From NCBI RefSeq assembly GCF_024868665.1, contig NC_079891.1, positions 11,327,573 to 11,391,572 on the forward strand: DNA of 64,000 nucleotides. Reading direction: 5' to 3'. The notes beneath the pieces are model-generated. The model ran no database searches. It saw only the letters and a program-made list of their open reading frames with translations, and was not told the DNA's origin. The position numbers and the translations under genes are program-made. Below, one piece after another: positions 45,088 to 57,660 of this stretch. This DNA comes from Triplophysa rosa. Its lineage: Eukaryota > Chordata > Actinopteri > Cypriniformes > Nemacheilidae. The first letter of the stretch is position 1. The number at the start of each line of letters is the position of its first letter.

Positions 45088-45992
45088 TATCAGGGGTGGT
45101 CTGAAAACACACAGATTCAATTGCGGGTAACAAGGTAATTTATTAGTCAAGAACACACAGATGAGACGAGGAGAAAGTTTGTAGGTGGCAAGGTCCTACA
45201 GAAGCCCCGGAGGGTAGCGGCTAACTGCGAGGCCAACTGGGGGAAACCCCAGCATACGGCAGCGTCAGCCAAGGTGGAGGGAGGGCGGACCGACCAAGGG
45301 TAGAGTGACCAGATCTACACCGGAGTGAGGCGAGAAGTGGTTGGCCAGCACGAACCCCGGAGATCCGTGTAGGTCGAAGTGGCGGGGGAGGTGTCTCTAG
45401 AGCCATGCAGATGGCAGGGTCAGCGGTCGGAGAGTTCCTGGGTAGATCGGGAAGGTAATGACTGGTAGGTATACAGTCCAATAGTTGCCGAGGCGTGGAT
45501 GGCGCTGGAGAGCCAGGAAAACAATCCCCGCATAAACTAACCAAAAGGGAGGAGAAAAAATAGAGGCAAAAGAGTGGAGCCTGGGCAAAGATAAAGAAAC
45601 ACAAAGTTACTATAACTGGACTGAGAGCTCTCTACAGGGAGAGAATCCAAGAACAACAATTCACACAAGATACTTCCTTCCACATGACAGGGCAGGGCAA
45701 AAAACCAAGATCAAGATCAAAAATGACTTAAGCAAGACAAGACTAGATACTGGAGCTAGGTACTGAGTGACTAATGTCAACGATCGCACAAGGGACAGTG
45801 AGAAGTGGCAGTGACTTTAAAGGGGTGAGGTTGATAGACACCAGGTGATAACACTAAGGCTAATGAGGAGAGAATCAGTGGCGGCTGGTGGGGAACATGT
45901 GAGATTGTCAGACAGCCTCCACTTGCTAGGGCATTCTCACACACACACGTGACAAGACACAACAAAACACGTGCTAACCCCGGAACCCAACA
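45088..45992 (-). mobile_element. Probable solo LTR, family 3
   Basis: Minus strand begins TGTTGGGTTCCGGGG and has CAATAAATTACC (polyadenylation) near its 3' end, finishing CACCCCTGATA. Flanks share CCTTTC (45082-45087 and 45993-45998). The 3' TA ending instead of CA is irregular, so the boundary may be off by a few bases. Minus frames (45221-45604) have no retroelement domain. Confidence 0.6.
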
Positions 45993-45998
45993 CCTTTC

Positions 45999-47624
45999 CA
46001 AATCAACCACTCCACCTTTAACATGTAACCATACATGATAACAAAGTCATATATTTGGCGTGCTGTCCAAGAGGAGGGCTCAAAGCTCAGAAGTTTTTGG
46101 CTGGATAGTGATGGCTTTGATGTGGGTTGAACTGCATGGCTATGCTCCTCCTGAACTTAATTAAATAAACTTAATGTCGTTTTTTTCAAGACTTATGGTC
46201 ATTTTTAAGAATGAATGATGAAAAGGCTTTGTCTCCATTATGTGACTTGACTATGGATTGGTGGCATCAGCTGTGTATTAGATTTACCCCAGGCTGTGTC
46301 CCACCTGCCATATCTTATATCTCACACCACTCATGTCCTTTGCCTTGGACAAACCAGGTCTCTTGTCAAATCTGTACAAGCCACGTGTCCACATACTGTC
46401 ACCCCAGTTGATCTGGTATAAATAGTAACTGACATGTTATTGTTTCCAGAATTACATTAGAATACATTAAATGTTTGAAAAGAAAGGAGATACAGATATA
46501 AGTTAATATTTAAGACACAATGAGGCATTACATAGGTAGTATACAAGTAGTTATTCATGAATGTATTAAAAATGACATGGAGCTGTAATTTTATGATAGA
46601 CAATGTCATATTGTATATTTAAATACTTCCCATGAACTTTGCTTTGCTGTTCTTGATAATACAGTAAAAATGCCTTTGAGAACATGATGTATCTTAGTCA
46701 ACCACACAGCCACATTTATCACTGTAACACCCGCTGAGCTAAACCAAGAACACTCTACATTGTACATGTAACCTAATAGTAACCAAATTAAAAATATTCA
46801 TATCATATCTATTGACTGCCTGGATTTAAAAGAGGTGAAGAGGTTAATCATAGCCTGTAAGAAGTAGACTGCAATTGATAGCCTAGCAATTCCAAATTAG
46901 TTCCGTTTTAGTTACTGTTATCGGTGTCCATAAACATATGCAAGAACTAAAATTTAAAACCACTGGTTTAGTTTAAGAATAACTGAGGTCAACATAAGTG
47001 TGAAAAGGTTAGATAAAATAAAAACATGTACATAAATATGCATGTAAACCATAGTACAATACTTCAAATCCTAATCTAATACATATCTGGATTTGTTGTG
47101 CCAAAAGGTGGGTTACAGAGAAAAAGAAAAGAAAATCATAAGACAAAAGACTGTAATTTGGGAATCTATTAGAGATGATCTGCAGAGCTTTCCCCTCTCT
47201 TACCCATAAACACACAGAAATGTGTTCAAGCGCCAGAATCCTTTATACGTTTCCCTTCTTTAGGTGTAATGCGCTCTGAATAGCTGCTAAAATGAGCCAG
47301 GAGATTTCATTCCCTTTGCTCTCTCTTGACGCCTCACCTTTGGCCCTTAGATGATATGAGTCCTCTTGCTTTTCTCCCCATCCTGGTGATGGGATGCTGA
47401 AATAAACCAGAGCCAGCAGGGAGAGGAGGGAATAAAGCTTATTTACAAAGGCTCCAGCATGGCAGGTGTACTATCCACCACCCAAATTAGCCAATCAGCT
47501 AACCATTAGTCCCAGAATTTCCCACAGCATAGCTAACATTACACTGAATAATGCAAAGGGGCTTAAGTGTTATAGAGGAAACCTTGACAGGATTTATTTA
47601 AAACAAAATTATTTATTAACGTTT
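45999..47624. other. No gene recognised
   Basis: AT-rich; short frames only (46211-46411, 47009-47215). Near 47590-47632 an ATTTATTAACGTTTGTTAACG stretch matches a widespread AT-rich repeat, seen again beyond 53087. Confidence 0.45.
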
Positions 47625-48504
47625 GTTAACGGCAGTGTTGGGGAAGCTACTCTGAAACTGTAGTTAGATTAGCTACAAAAAGTTGTTAAATTACATCTTA
47701 ACTTCCCATCTGATAAAGTAGTTAGCTACACTACAAATTACTATTAAAAAGTAGCTAGCTACATCGAAGCTACTTGGATTTTTTACTGTTGACACTGTAT
47801 CCCATATGGTAAAATATGATAATATACTTTTTAGTACACTAGTAAATTTCTAGATACTATAGTGTCTTTGAATCTTGCCATAGTAAATATTAAAGTAGGC
47901 TATACGATGTATTACCGTTTATAAATTCACTGACTGTAGTGTACATGAACAAGTGTTAAGTGTAAGTAAGTGTAGTAATTATTATAGAATAATACAGTTT
48001 ACTAGTTTAATTCACTAGTAAATATTAAATAAGCTACAGTATTTCCTCCATATGGGATATTACAAATACCTGAAATTATATAAACATATTTTTAGCATGT
48101 CATTGCCTTAGAATTATAAGGTTCTATCTGACATTTTTGTCAAAATTGAGTTATTCACATACTGACAAAATACTGTAGTGTACATTAACAGTTTAGAAAT
48201 TACTGTAGCATACTACATTTTACTACAGTTTAATTCACTAGTAAATATTAAATATGCTACAGAATTTCCTCCACATGGGATATTGAAAATACTTGAAACG
48301 ATATACAAATATCTGGGCATCTCGTCGCCTTAGAATTACAAGTTTCTACATGACATTTTTGTCAAAAATGAGTTACTCACATATTCTTATTCAGTGACAA
48401 CTTATTTACATTATACCATGTTTGTTTTTTTAATCAAATTATAATTTGGTTCTATAAGGTTCTATCTGCGAGGCAATCAGCACTTTGAATGCACATAAAA
48501 AGAC

Positions 48505-49969
48505 TAGAGATGCACCGATTGCAATTTTCTTTGCCGATTCCAATTTCCGATTTTATTACAAGTGAAACCTGTCGATTCTGATTTTTGCCGATTCCGATTT
48601 TCTATCCACAAACTATAATTGACAGTATACTGTATATAAAACCATATTAACTTTTCTTCAATACACATTTTTTTTATTTTCATTGAATAAATGATTGAAC
48701 GTTACAATTTGCCCAAATTTCCCTAATGCAGTTCTCCAAGCTGCATTAAATTACAGAATCTTCTCTTTCCCAAACAACTTTTAAATTGAAGAACTCTGTG
48801 ACTGAAAAGAAAAGAAGTACAAATAATAAAATATAACTAAACATGTCACTTAATTTACCTTTTTCATTTGTGTACTCATCTCACAAAAGTCTAAGATAAC
48901 AATAAAATACTTCAACTTTATTCTTGTCTGTTTCCGTTTATGAAACTAACATTGCTTTATTTCATTTTTTCTGAAATGTAAAATAAATCGTCTTTATCTT
49001 GGGTCTGTAGTATTAAAAGAAGTGGATTGATTTTTGCTACAAAAAAAATAAAAATCTTATGAGTGAATTCTACTCTAAAGATGTATATGTAGTTGCAGTT
49101 TTTTGTGTTAGGGGCTGTGTCCACCGAGGCGCATTTACGCAGCTGAAAACTGCAGGAGCTCGGCCGAAAACGCCCACTGCAGGCGCAGCGTTCTGCCCAA
49201 AGTTGAGCATTTTTCAACTCAGGGCGCTTGGTCGAACGCCGGCGCTGAGCGTGAAAAAAATGCATAGCACCAGCGCAGAAAAAAAATGTTGGCTGATGGC
49301 TTTTTTTAAAGCGTGGCGTTTCCATAGGAAACATTTGAAAAAACACGTAGGCTGCAGGCGTAAACGCCTCGGTGGACACAGCGCCTTAGTAAAGAACTCA
49401 ATCAGATATATCACATATATTGGTTGATTTATTCATTTTTTATATTTTGGATTTTTAAAAACAAGTAGAAGTCGTGTTGAATTTCATTTTACCTAGGTCA
49501 ATTGACCACAGTTTTAACGTAAGAGAAGGAATAAGGTTGAATGGAATTTACGTTTGTTTTACACAGAGTGAACGACTTCAACACGAGTTTAGCATGATGC
49601 TAATAGCATCACTGTTAGCATACATACCCCATGTAGACGGAGCAGCGAGAGATGAACTACAGTGCACCTTTTTGTCTGTACAGTACATGATGCGTGTGCA
49701 CGCGCGTGCAGTCAGGGGACATGAGAGATGCTGTCAGCAGAGACACACATGCGAGTATAAACGAGCCATGAAAGATAGGCTGTGCACCCGCATGTTTACT
49801 TGCGGCTTTGCGTGTACTGATGGCTGTGGCGTTCTTGCCCGCATCACGGGCAACAGAAGATCGGCTTGGAAGGCCGAGACGTGAGACTGACCGGCCGGTC
49901 ACCGATCCGGCCGATCATACGAAAAACCGTCCGATTCCGGTCTCTGTCCGGTCAATCGGTGCACCTCTA
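48505..49969. mobile_element. Non-autonomous hAT nested in the large hAT
   Basis: Ends TAGAGATGCACCGATT and, inverted, TAGAGGTGCACCGATTG; exact 8-bp duplication AAAAAGAC (48497-48504 and 49970-49977). Subterminal CCGATTCC repeats at both ends. Interrupted by a Harbinger-like MITE at 49111-49385. Frames such as 49474-49884 have no transposase motif. Confidence 0.9.
49111..49385. mobile_element. PIF/Harbinger-like MITE, third level of nesting
   Basis: Ends GGGGCTGTGTCCACCGAGGC and, inverted, GGCGCTGTGTCCACCGAGGC, flanked by TTA (49108-49110 and 49386-49388). Three-base TTA duplication and GGG/GGC ends fit PIF/Harbinger. The inverted symmetry continues inward (GCTGCAGGCG and CAGGCGCAGCG-type motifs). 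Confidence 0.85.
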
Positions 49970-50441
49970 AAAAAGACCAATCAGGATCAGCTTTCTTTGT
50001 CATGTGGTCAGACCCCTCACAGTTACAGTGGGGAATATCTGAGGAAACAGTGCAACGCAAAACAATGTTTAAAAGAAAATTGAAGTTTGACGTTTTTTTA
50101 TACTCTTGTCAATGAGAGCAGCTCAAACGACAGTGTTTTTTTGTTTTGTTGAAGATATTATTTTTTATATTTATAGACACAACACTAGCCAACAGCGCTA
50201 ACTGTTATCTTCCTAATTCCTATGTTTACATGAACCCCGATAATTCGAAAAATGCTTTAAATTTGACAATATAAAGCCCTAAAGGCCAAATAGTCAACAA
50301 TGTCAACAGTCTTAATTACAACATTATCATGTTATTTCAGCCATACTCACCTTATATGGAATAAAGTCCAGTTCAGATTACATTAGCTACTTTCTGTCTA
50401 AACCAACGGAAACTTAATGGTTCCTGCAATAATGTGTTGAA

Positions 50442-50514
50442 TTACCCACCATATACCTAACTAAAATTAACATCTAGTGCAGATGTTAATTTTAGTTAGG
50501 TATATGGTGGGTAA
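50442..50514. repeat. Perfect 34-bp inverted repeat with 5-nt loop
   Basis: Arms 50442-50475 and 50481-50514 are exact reverse complements around AGTGC; the arm begins TTACCCACCATATACC. It lies in the non-coding part of the large hAT. Confidence 0.9.
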
Positions 50515-53094
50515 ATAGATAAAACATTATGTTCCTGAACATGATGGAACCTTATAATTCGAAGGCGATGATGGGTTGAACCTGAAATAGCAATCTACTC
50601 CTGTACGTCCTTTATGTAATCATCAAGCGATCTCTTTCAATGAACTGTAATGCCGCAATGCATACAATATATACAGCAAAAGGTGGTGATAATGAACAAT
50701 TTTAGTTTGTGATCTAGTCCGAAGAAGCGTGCTGCACTGCCTCAGTGTGACAAAACTAGTCCAATGTCCTTTGAAAAATAGCGAGTAAGGTAAAAAAGGA
50801 TGTCGGAGCTAGCTGCAGATGGGTGGATCAGTTGCAAGTGGGTGGGACTTTAGCCGCAAGTAGGCTGTACAAACCTCCAGCGGATTTTGATTGGTTAATG
50901 ATTATTAACTAATAATTATTATTAATACTATTAATTAATTAATTAATTAACTTATTATTAATTAATAATTAATGTTATGTATTGCAGTACTGGGTCATGA
51001 TCCACAGTTGTTGGCGGAATATTCTTTATTTTGTATTAGGAAAAAACACAAGACTAACCCCTCCCCCAACCCAAACACTAAACCTGACTTACATAACCAC
51101 AAAATATCAGAACAGCAGTGAATGATCATTTTAATATTTGGTAACATAAATAGAAACTGCACTGCTCGCAGTGGCTCAGAGAAATTGTGGTTCCATACAT
51201 TTGTGTTGCTGAGTGTTTATTTGTTGAAACTTTTATTTTGCCATGCTGGTCGTAACTTCATGTTGCATTAAACTTCCGGTGGACTAAAACGTGCATGTAG
51301 TTCATTCATGTAGAATGTATTTTGGGGTCGCTTGCTGGACAAAAAAAGTATTTAACTACTTGTAATGGGTGTGTACTAGGCCCGCCATGTAGGGGAAATT
51401 GCTAGGTTACTTTGGAAGACTCAAAGAGGAAAGGATCTTGGTCCCCTCCCTAGTACTTTTAGTCTCAGTGTATTTTGCGTACACGGTTTACCTTACTCTG
51501 CTGTATAAAATACCAAAGGGACCGATGTGTATGGCTTCAGGTAAGTTAAAATGTCTTTGTCAATAAGGTGGCTATCTGAAGTGTAAATATGTGAAGCAAT
51601 ACTACAAGAATAAGTCACATTCCCAACCCACCGATACCTAACAGAGCAAGTGAGACGCCCCTACTCCAAAGTAAGTTCCACAACAAAACTTCTTGTAAGA
51701 TTTACTGTAACATTTAAACATTGACTTTGCTTTTCTTTCAGGATGTCAGATTTGGTTTCAGCAAAAGACAAATGATCAAGAAGATATGAAAAATAAAATA
51801 AAACAAATAAACAATGTTATTCAAACAACTTTGTCTCTGTACATTACCTCGTGGTGCACCACAACCTTGTTTATAACACCCTCTGGAATGAATACACGAC
51901 TTACAGTGGAATGAATTTAAATGGTCAATATCACTTCAACATAAGCATTTCAAACACGTGTACAAACCTCGTTAAGGTGACCCTCACAATTCACATACGT
52001 TTATAATCTCAACAATACAACTTTCATTTACTCAACGATCACATCCGGACTTACGTTTTAGTTCAGTAAATTCAGTCTATACCAACATGAACAAGAACTG
52101 TCGAAATCATGAACTGTCAACAGTGTTTTTATACGGAAAGATGAATAATACCAGTCCGTTGCAACAATGATGCAATGCCTTGCGTTGAACATTGAGTGCG
52201 TAGACTTACGTAGAGAGCGTTGAGTTGCGTAGAGTGCAATATACCAACTTTTCATGCATAATAATGACTTAATTCACATCTGAACCAAGACAACGTAGAG
52301 ATATCACTTGGATGGCAGGGTAAACGTGAAAAAAAACATCCATACGAGCTTGTTCGGATGCAGGAAAAATCTCAGAGAACAAAGGTTGCGCACGTGGCCT
52401 CCGTGCACGTGTGTGTGGCACATGTGGAGGAAACGAATCCTTCTCCAAAACAAAAAAAAAACAAAATACACAAGCGTAACTTAAGTCCTATACGCAAAAA
52501 TAAGCTTTTTAACACAACGTTCGATACGCCAGCACACTAATAAGTGCCCTTACTGGTTACATTTCATGGCGTCGGTGACCGTTCACATGTAACACGAAAA
52601 AAAATGTCAAACCTCGTTCGGAAACTCTCCAAGTCGGTATTACAGCGAAGATTACAGCGTTCTCAGCGAAACTCTCGACTCTGGCAGCTCCTCTCTGCTC
52701 CGAAGCCAGTCTCTAACACTGTCTGTATCTTCCGATGTACAAAACCGAACTCCAGGATAAGCAAAACATCTTCCGCACTTTTTGCGTCTGCAACAAAACT
52801 ATGTGGAATGTAAATAACCACGTTATTTAATGCAAAAACACAAACAAACTGTTCCGTGTGGCTTCTCCACCAACTCACGACTGTCTGACTTTTTGTGCGT
52901 ATCCGCTCACGCACAAAAAAACGCTGTCAAAATACATTCTCCCAGAAAAATACATTCAAAAAAATATTACCGTTACATACTGGATAAGCTACTATGTTGT
53001 GAAAGTAACTGAACTACTGTCAAGCTACTGAAAATGTAGTTAAACTAGAAGCGTCGCTACATATAGTTAACTGCTCACCAACACTGGTTAATGT

Positions 53095-54178
53095 ATATTT
53101 CTTCATGTTAGTTCACTGTGCATTAACGTATCACATTAATGTAATGTGATACAACATTCAAGTTTTAAAAATGTATTTGTAAATTCCGAAACTAACATTA
53201 ACTAATATAAATAAATGCTGAAGAAGTATAGCTAATTATTAATTATTAACTAATTATTAAGTTAGCTAATGCATTAACTAATGTTTTTAACAAATACAAC
53301 TTTACCGTAAAGTGTTATCATTGCTTCTATAGAAAACAAATTAAACAATGAAACTTTCCTGCTTATGGTTTAAGAAATATAAATGATGACGCTAATAAGT
53401 TTATCAACATTGTTTTTGTAGCTATGCAAATTTCCATGCTCATAATGGGATTAATAATAAAAATAATTTATGGTAAATATGTTACCCCTGGTATGTGGCA
53501 TTAAGATTTTGCTGTTATTGCTCTAACTTGTGATTATTTACATGTGTTTGTAATTTCAATATGACATACAAACGAAATATTCATATGATTCTTAACACAA
53601 AATGTTTGCTGAAAGCCAAGCAGTGTGCAGATCTCCTCCAAACAATGTATGTATGTAAGGTTTTATCAGAAATCTTGTATGGTGTTGAAATGATGATCTC
53701 ATTTGATTTATTAAAATATATCCCATAATTTGACCCTTGGCCTTTTAGGTTAGCTGTCTATTGTGAACCAAATCTGAAGTAGTAATAGTATTTTGTACTT
53801 CAGTGTATTTGATTTTTATGTATTTATTTTCTACTCCACCAAATGTGAAGTTAAGCAATGTTGCTGCCGAGAGTTGCTTAAACGAAACAGCCCTGTATAA
53901 TCAGTAAAGCATGCAGTAAATTAAACAAAAGTGTTTTGTTGTGTACCAGAAGTTGTCTAATGCTGTGTGCTTGGAACCAAACATAGAAATAAAGTGTTCA
54001 GCATATGCTTTGGCACATGAGTATGTACAAGTGTGTGTACTTGTGTAAGGACAAATGTTTACCCCCATAGCAAACAGACTATTGAAAATAATTATTCCAA
54101 GACACATAATTGTGGACCTAATTTGTAATGAAGAATATAAATCCAGGTTATGTCAATGGGAAACAATATATATGGGGG
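53095..54178. other. AT-rich repeat flank, no gene
   Basis: 53090-53320 is a TTAGTTAATG-type AT-rich repeat ending in AAAGTGTTATC, into which the large hAT inserted. The remainder is AT-rich, with a short minus frame (53901-54107) of no recognised function. Confidence 0.5.
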
Positions 54179-54512
54179 TGTTACGTGTTGGGCATGGGGA
54201 AACAGGGAGCAGATCCAAATGCAGTAAAAGTCCACAGAGTGACAACAAATCCAAAGAGTGATATAATATCAAGGAAACATGAGGTAAATGCGAGTGTAAC
54301 GTTCAACTACGATCGATAACTGACAACTGAACACAAGGGCTATATATACACACAGATGCAGGGACAAACAGGAAATGGGACACAGGTGAAACCAATAGAC
54401 AATAACAGGACACAACGCATTATGTGATATGGAGTCCTTGACTAAAACACAGGCAGAAACACTGAGCAATATGGCATCCTCAGGTCGAGACCGCCAGCAA
54501 CAGGGTGTCACA
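54179..54512 (-). mobile_element. LTR, family 4 (probable 3' LTR)
   Basis: Minus strand starts TGTGACACCCTGTTGC and ends CACGTAACA, preceded on that strand by the purine-rich CTTAAGGGAGGGGTTA. Shares a long block (AGGGCTATATATACAC to GACAATAACAGGACACAA) with the LTR piece at 60020-60272. Confidence 0.75.
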
Positions 54513-54990
54513 TAACCCCTCCCTTAAGGGCGGATTCCAGACGCCCTCAAAATAACAGTCCAGGAGGGCGGTGGAGTGGAGGCGGAACCAGGGGAGGGTT
54601 GCCGGGCCAGGGCCTTGGCATGGCACGGGAGGGAGAGGAGAGGAGGAGTGGCAGGAAGAGAACGAGGCTGAGCTGAAGGCGGAGGCCAGGGCGGAACTGG
54701 AGGCAGAGCAGGAGGTAGAGTCCAGGGCGGAGCTGGAGGCAGAGCAGAAGGTGGAGTCCAGGGCGGAGCTGGAGGCAGAGCAGGAGGTGGATTCCAGGGT
54801 GGAGCCGGCAGATCAGGAGGCGGAACCGGCTGAGCTGAAGGTGGCAGCCACAGAGAAGTCAGCAAAGCTGAAGGCGGGGACCAGAGGAGAGCCAGAGGCG
54901 GAGCTGGGTGGAGTCAGCAGCTTAGTAGGTGGCGACCAGAGCAGGGCCAGAGATAGAGCTGTCTGAGTGGTGGATGAGGCAAAGTGAGAA
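54513..54990 (-). mobile_element. LTR-element internal tail with 36-bp tandem repeat
   Basis: The minus frame 54524-54865 encodes repeated PPSALPPAPPWTP-type dodecapeptides (about three 36-bp units, 54690-54800) and runs to a stop just before the polypurine tract. The plus-strand frame over the same bases is a Glu-rich shadow. Position immediately upstream of the 3' LTR parallels the repeats at 13506-13578 and 57661-57940. Confidence 0.6.
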
Positions 54991-55304
54991 GTGCTCAAAG
55001 CTGACTAGGGCAATAGCCCCCAAAAGGGACACAGGTACGGTTTACCAAATACAATTTAAGGCAATAATAAAATGAGGAGTGAGTAAATACAACATACATT
55101 TTATCATAAAAAAACATTATCATAAATACGCTTGTTTTAAATGCTGTTTCCCCACACAATCTCCAATAATGAACGTTCTCCAGGGCTGAGCTTAGTGGGA
55201 ACAAGGCAAGCCAGCTCCAATTAAAGAGGTTTGTTTGTTTGTTTATTTAAAGTTTGACAAGACAGGATATTGCCACACAAGACCCTGAAATGAGTCAAAC
55301 ATAT
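54991..55304. other. No gene recognised
   Basis: About 300 bp with a (GTTT)n run near 55230. Nothing else identified. Confidence 0.5.
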
Positions 55305-55650
55305 TAGGGCTGTGCAATTAATCGAAAATTAATTGTAATCATCAATTTTGGCTTCAACAATTACAAAAACAAAATAATCGAGGTAAAACGATTGTTGTGC
55401 TACATTCCATTTTGCAAGGATCCTCTCTTTTCTCGTGGTATAAATCCACAGCGCACCCCTTTCCTTACAGTGGTTCAGCTGTGCTATTTCTTCACATTTA
55501 TTTTTCAGTTGAATTCACAGTTTAAAAGCAAAGTTATTTATTTTCTATGTTGTTTTAAAAATTAATGAGTAATCGTGTTAAATAATCGGGATCGCAATAT
55601 TGGCCAAAATAATCGTGATTATGTTTTTTTGTCATAATCGAGCAGCCCTA
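55305..55650. mobile_element. hAT MITE
   Basis: Ends TAGGGCTGTGCAATTAATCG and, inverted, TAGGGCTGCTCGATTATGAC; exact 8-bp duplication AAACATAT (55297-55304 and 55651-55658). Interior ATCG-rich, 346 bp, no coding. Confidence 0.92.
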
Positions 55651-55662
55651 AAACATATACAC

Positions 55663-56653
55663 TGTCACGCCAGAAGGACGGGAGTCAAATGCAGGGTCAC
55701 AAACAGCTTTAATGGCAGATCAACAGAATCTTAAAACAGGGTACAGCAAACAGAAATCAACTGGGAAATGGGCTCGAGCGCTCGGCCGGGGAAATGGCAA
55801 GGAAAACACAAAAAGTCTGGGTGAGGCTGTAGGGCCTAACTCACGGAGAGAGTCACGAAAAGTTCAGCACACAAGCCCCAGTGGTGGGTAACTGGTAATC
55901 CGCTGGAACTACCCCGAAGGGAGAATCTGGTAAATCCGTTTGAACAACCCCGGAGGAAGAATCTGGTAAATCCACTTGAACAACCCCGGAGGAAGATTCT
56001 GGCAAATCCTCTCGAACAACCCCGGAGGAAGATTCTGGCAAATCCTCTCGAACAACCCCGGAAGAAGAATCTGGTAAATCCACTCGAACAACCCCGGAGG
56101 AAGAATCTGGTAAATCCACTCGAACAACCCCGGAGGAAGAATCTGGTAAATCCACTCGAACAACCCCGGAGGGGATAGATCCTCAAAGGGTGAAGATCCT
56201 TCAGTCGCTAACCAGCAGGGAACCCATGGCCACCAGCGCAACGATCTGCGTGAGAATGGGGACACCAAGCAGGGTGCACAAGAGACTGGAGCCTAGACAG
56301 ACAGCACAAGTTAGCCACGAATCAAACTGGACAAGACAAGACAAGACTCGACTAGAAGAATACACGACCAGAAGTCAGGCGAACTAGAAAAACTAACGGA
56401 CTGACAAGAAACCTAGGAATTCAGTGAGAATAAGAAGGGAGAGAGGAGATTAGCGAGAGTGGAAACCGGTGGGGTGTGATTAGCAGAAGTAGAAACTGGT
56501 GTGCGGTGATGAGTGGATAACAAGGGGGCGGGGCAACCAAAAGTAGAGACCGAGCACGTGTAGAACTGTCAAAAAAGGTTTGTCCCATGTGCTCGGCGGG
56601 AAGAAACATAAACAAGACAAAAATAAGCAGGTGCTCAGACCCGGGACCTGACA
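55663..56653 (-). mobile_element. Solo LTR, family 5, with internal minisatellite
   Basis: Minus strand starts TGTCAGGTCCCGGG and ends TCTGGCGTGACA; flanked by TACAC (55658-55662 and 56654-56658). A polyadenylation-like ATTAAA lies near the 3' end (about 55717). The LTR is unusually long at 991 bp because of a 36-bp tandem array at 55908-56172. Inserted five bases from the hAT MITE. Confidence 0.85.
55908..56172 (-). repeat. 36-bp minisatellite (about 7 units) within the LTR
   Basis: The unit contains GAACAACCCCGGAGGAAGA and TCTGGTAAATCCACT. Units differ by A/T and CTC/ACT changes in blocks, suggesting local expansion of two sub-variants. Because 36 is divisible by three, all three minus frames stay open across it (peptide unit SSSGVVRVDLPD in one). 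Confidence 0.9.
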
Positions 56654-56658
56654 TACAC

Positions 56659-57499
56659 GCTCCAAAACTAACATTTACTAATGTACAAGGCACAAAATAG
56701 TAATATACAAATGGAATAAATTAATAAACAAGCAATAGTAAAATGTAAACTAAGAATATATAAATATAAATACAAAGATACACAGCAGAAACATTCTACA
56801 ATCAGACACCTTAGGTCATCCAACTCCAGTTAAAACTCACACCAAATTTACACCACCAACACGACAAAATGTAGTTCCAAATTGACACACCAACACAAGG
56901 TGAAACACCTCACTTACTGTGCACAGCCGGCCTCCCCTGTCCTACACCAAGTAAAACAGGCTCCTGGGAACAAAAGAAAAAAACAAAACACATGTTAGCA
57001 AAACACCACACGAAATCACACAACACCCCAAATGTAATATATAGACAAAGAAAGGCAAAAATAAGCAAAACTGTATGCTATCAGGCGTTCTCGACCCCCA
57101 GGCCAACCGCAGAGGTCACCGGCCAAGACGATTAACACGTCACCCAACTGGTGTGCATCTCATGAAAATAAGGTGATTGCAAGACCTTCGACACTTCACA
57201 ATGGGGGATGACATAGCAAAAAAGTGCACCATGTGAATAACTGAGCGACAGGTTTAGGGCCCATGATCTCAGTTCGGCCAATAGCCGACTACACAAAATA
57301 ACAAAACCCAAAACAAAACAAAAAAACAAAGAAAAGGAATCTACTAAACATAATACAATAACATTGGGGGAAAAAATAATATAAAACTTAACAAATCACA
57401 CTTAAGCGGCGAAGCAAAACAAAGCAAGACATCAAAAAGGGAAACACCCTACACATGCACACACAGCAAACAAAAACAACAAAAAAAACAAACCAATTT
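56659..57499. other. No gene recognised
   Basis: A-rich stretch with many CAAAAC runs. No domain or repeat boundary was identified; may be retroelement-internal non-coding sequence. Confidence 0.4.
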
Positions 57500-57660
57500 G
57501 ATTATCTATCATGCCATATGGACATGGTGGTGGAGGCAGAGCAGTGGGCGGCAACCAGAGCAGAGGCAGAGCAGGCAGAGCGGGTGGAGTAAAATTCCAG
57601 CAGGTGGCGTAGATGGTGGTGTGGGTGGAGCCCCTGGTGGCTTCGGCGGAAAAGACTCTT

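Larger units (their letters stand above)
47633..53086. mobile_element. Large decayed hAT-like element
   Basis: Ends CAGTGTTGGGGAAGCTAC and, inverted, CAGTGTTGGTGAGCAGTTAAC. Subterminal GTAGTTAG and GTAGCTAGCTAC motifs occur at both ends. Flanks GTTAACGG and GTTAATGT match at 6 of 8. About 5.45 kb, including a nested hAT (48505-49969). Also inside: a 223-bp direct duplication (47990-48395), a 34-bp perfect hairpin (50442-50514) and an ATTA-rich tract (50890-50975). No transposase domain was found in the short frames (52544-52813, 52663-52914). Confidence 0.6.

Noticed and set aside
45221..45604. 127-aa minus frame within the family 3 LTR
   Set aside because: LTR U3/R sequence with no retroelement or host domain; probably fortuitous.
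54571..54966. 131-aa Glu/Ala-rich plus-strand frame
   Set aside because: It is the antisense of the Pro-rich tandem repeat of an LTR element; the low-complexity 36-bp array keeps several frames open.
55836..56268. Three overlapping minus-strand frames of 100-119 aa
   Set aside because: They run through a minisatellite inside a solo LTR bounded by a target duplication; openness follows from the 36-bp period.
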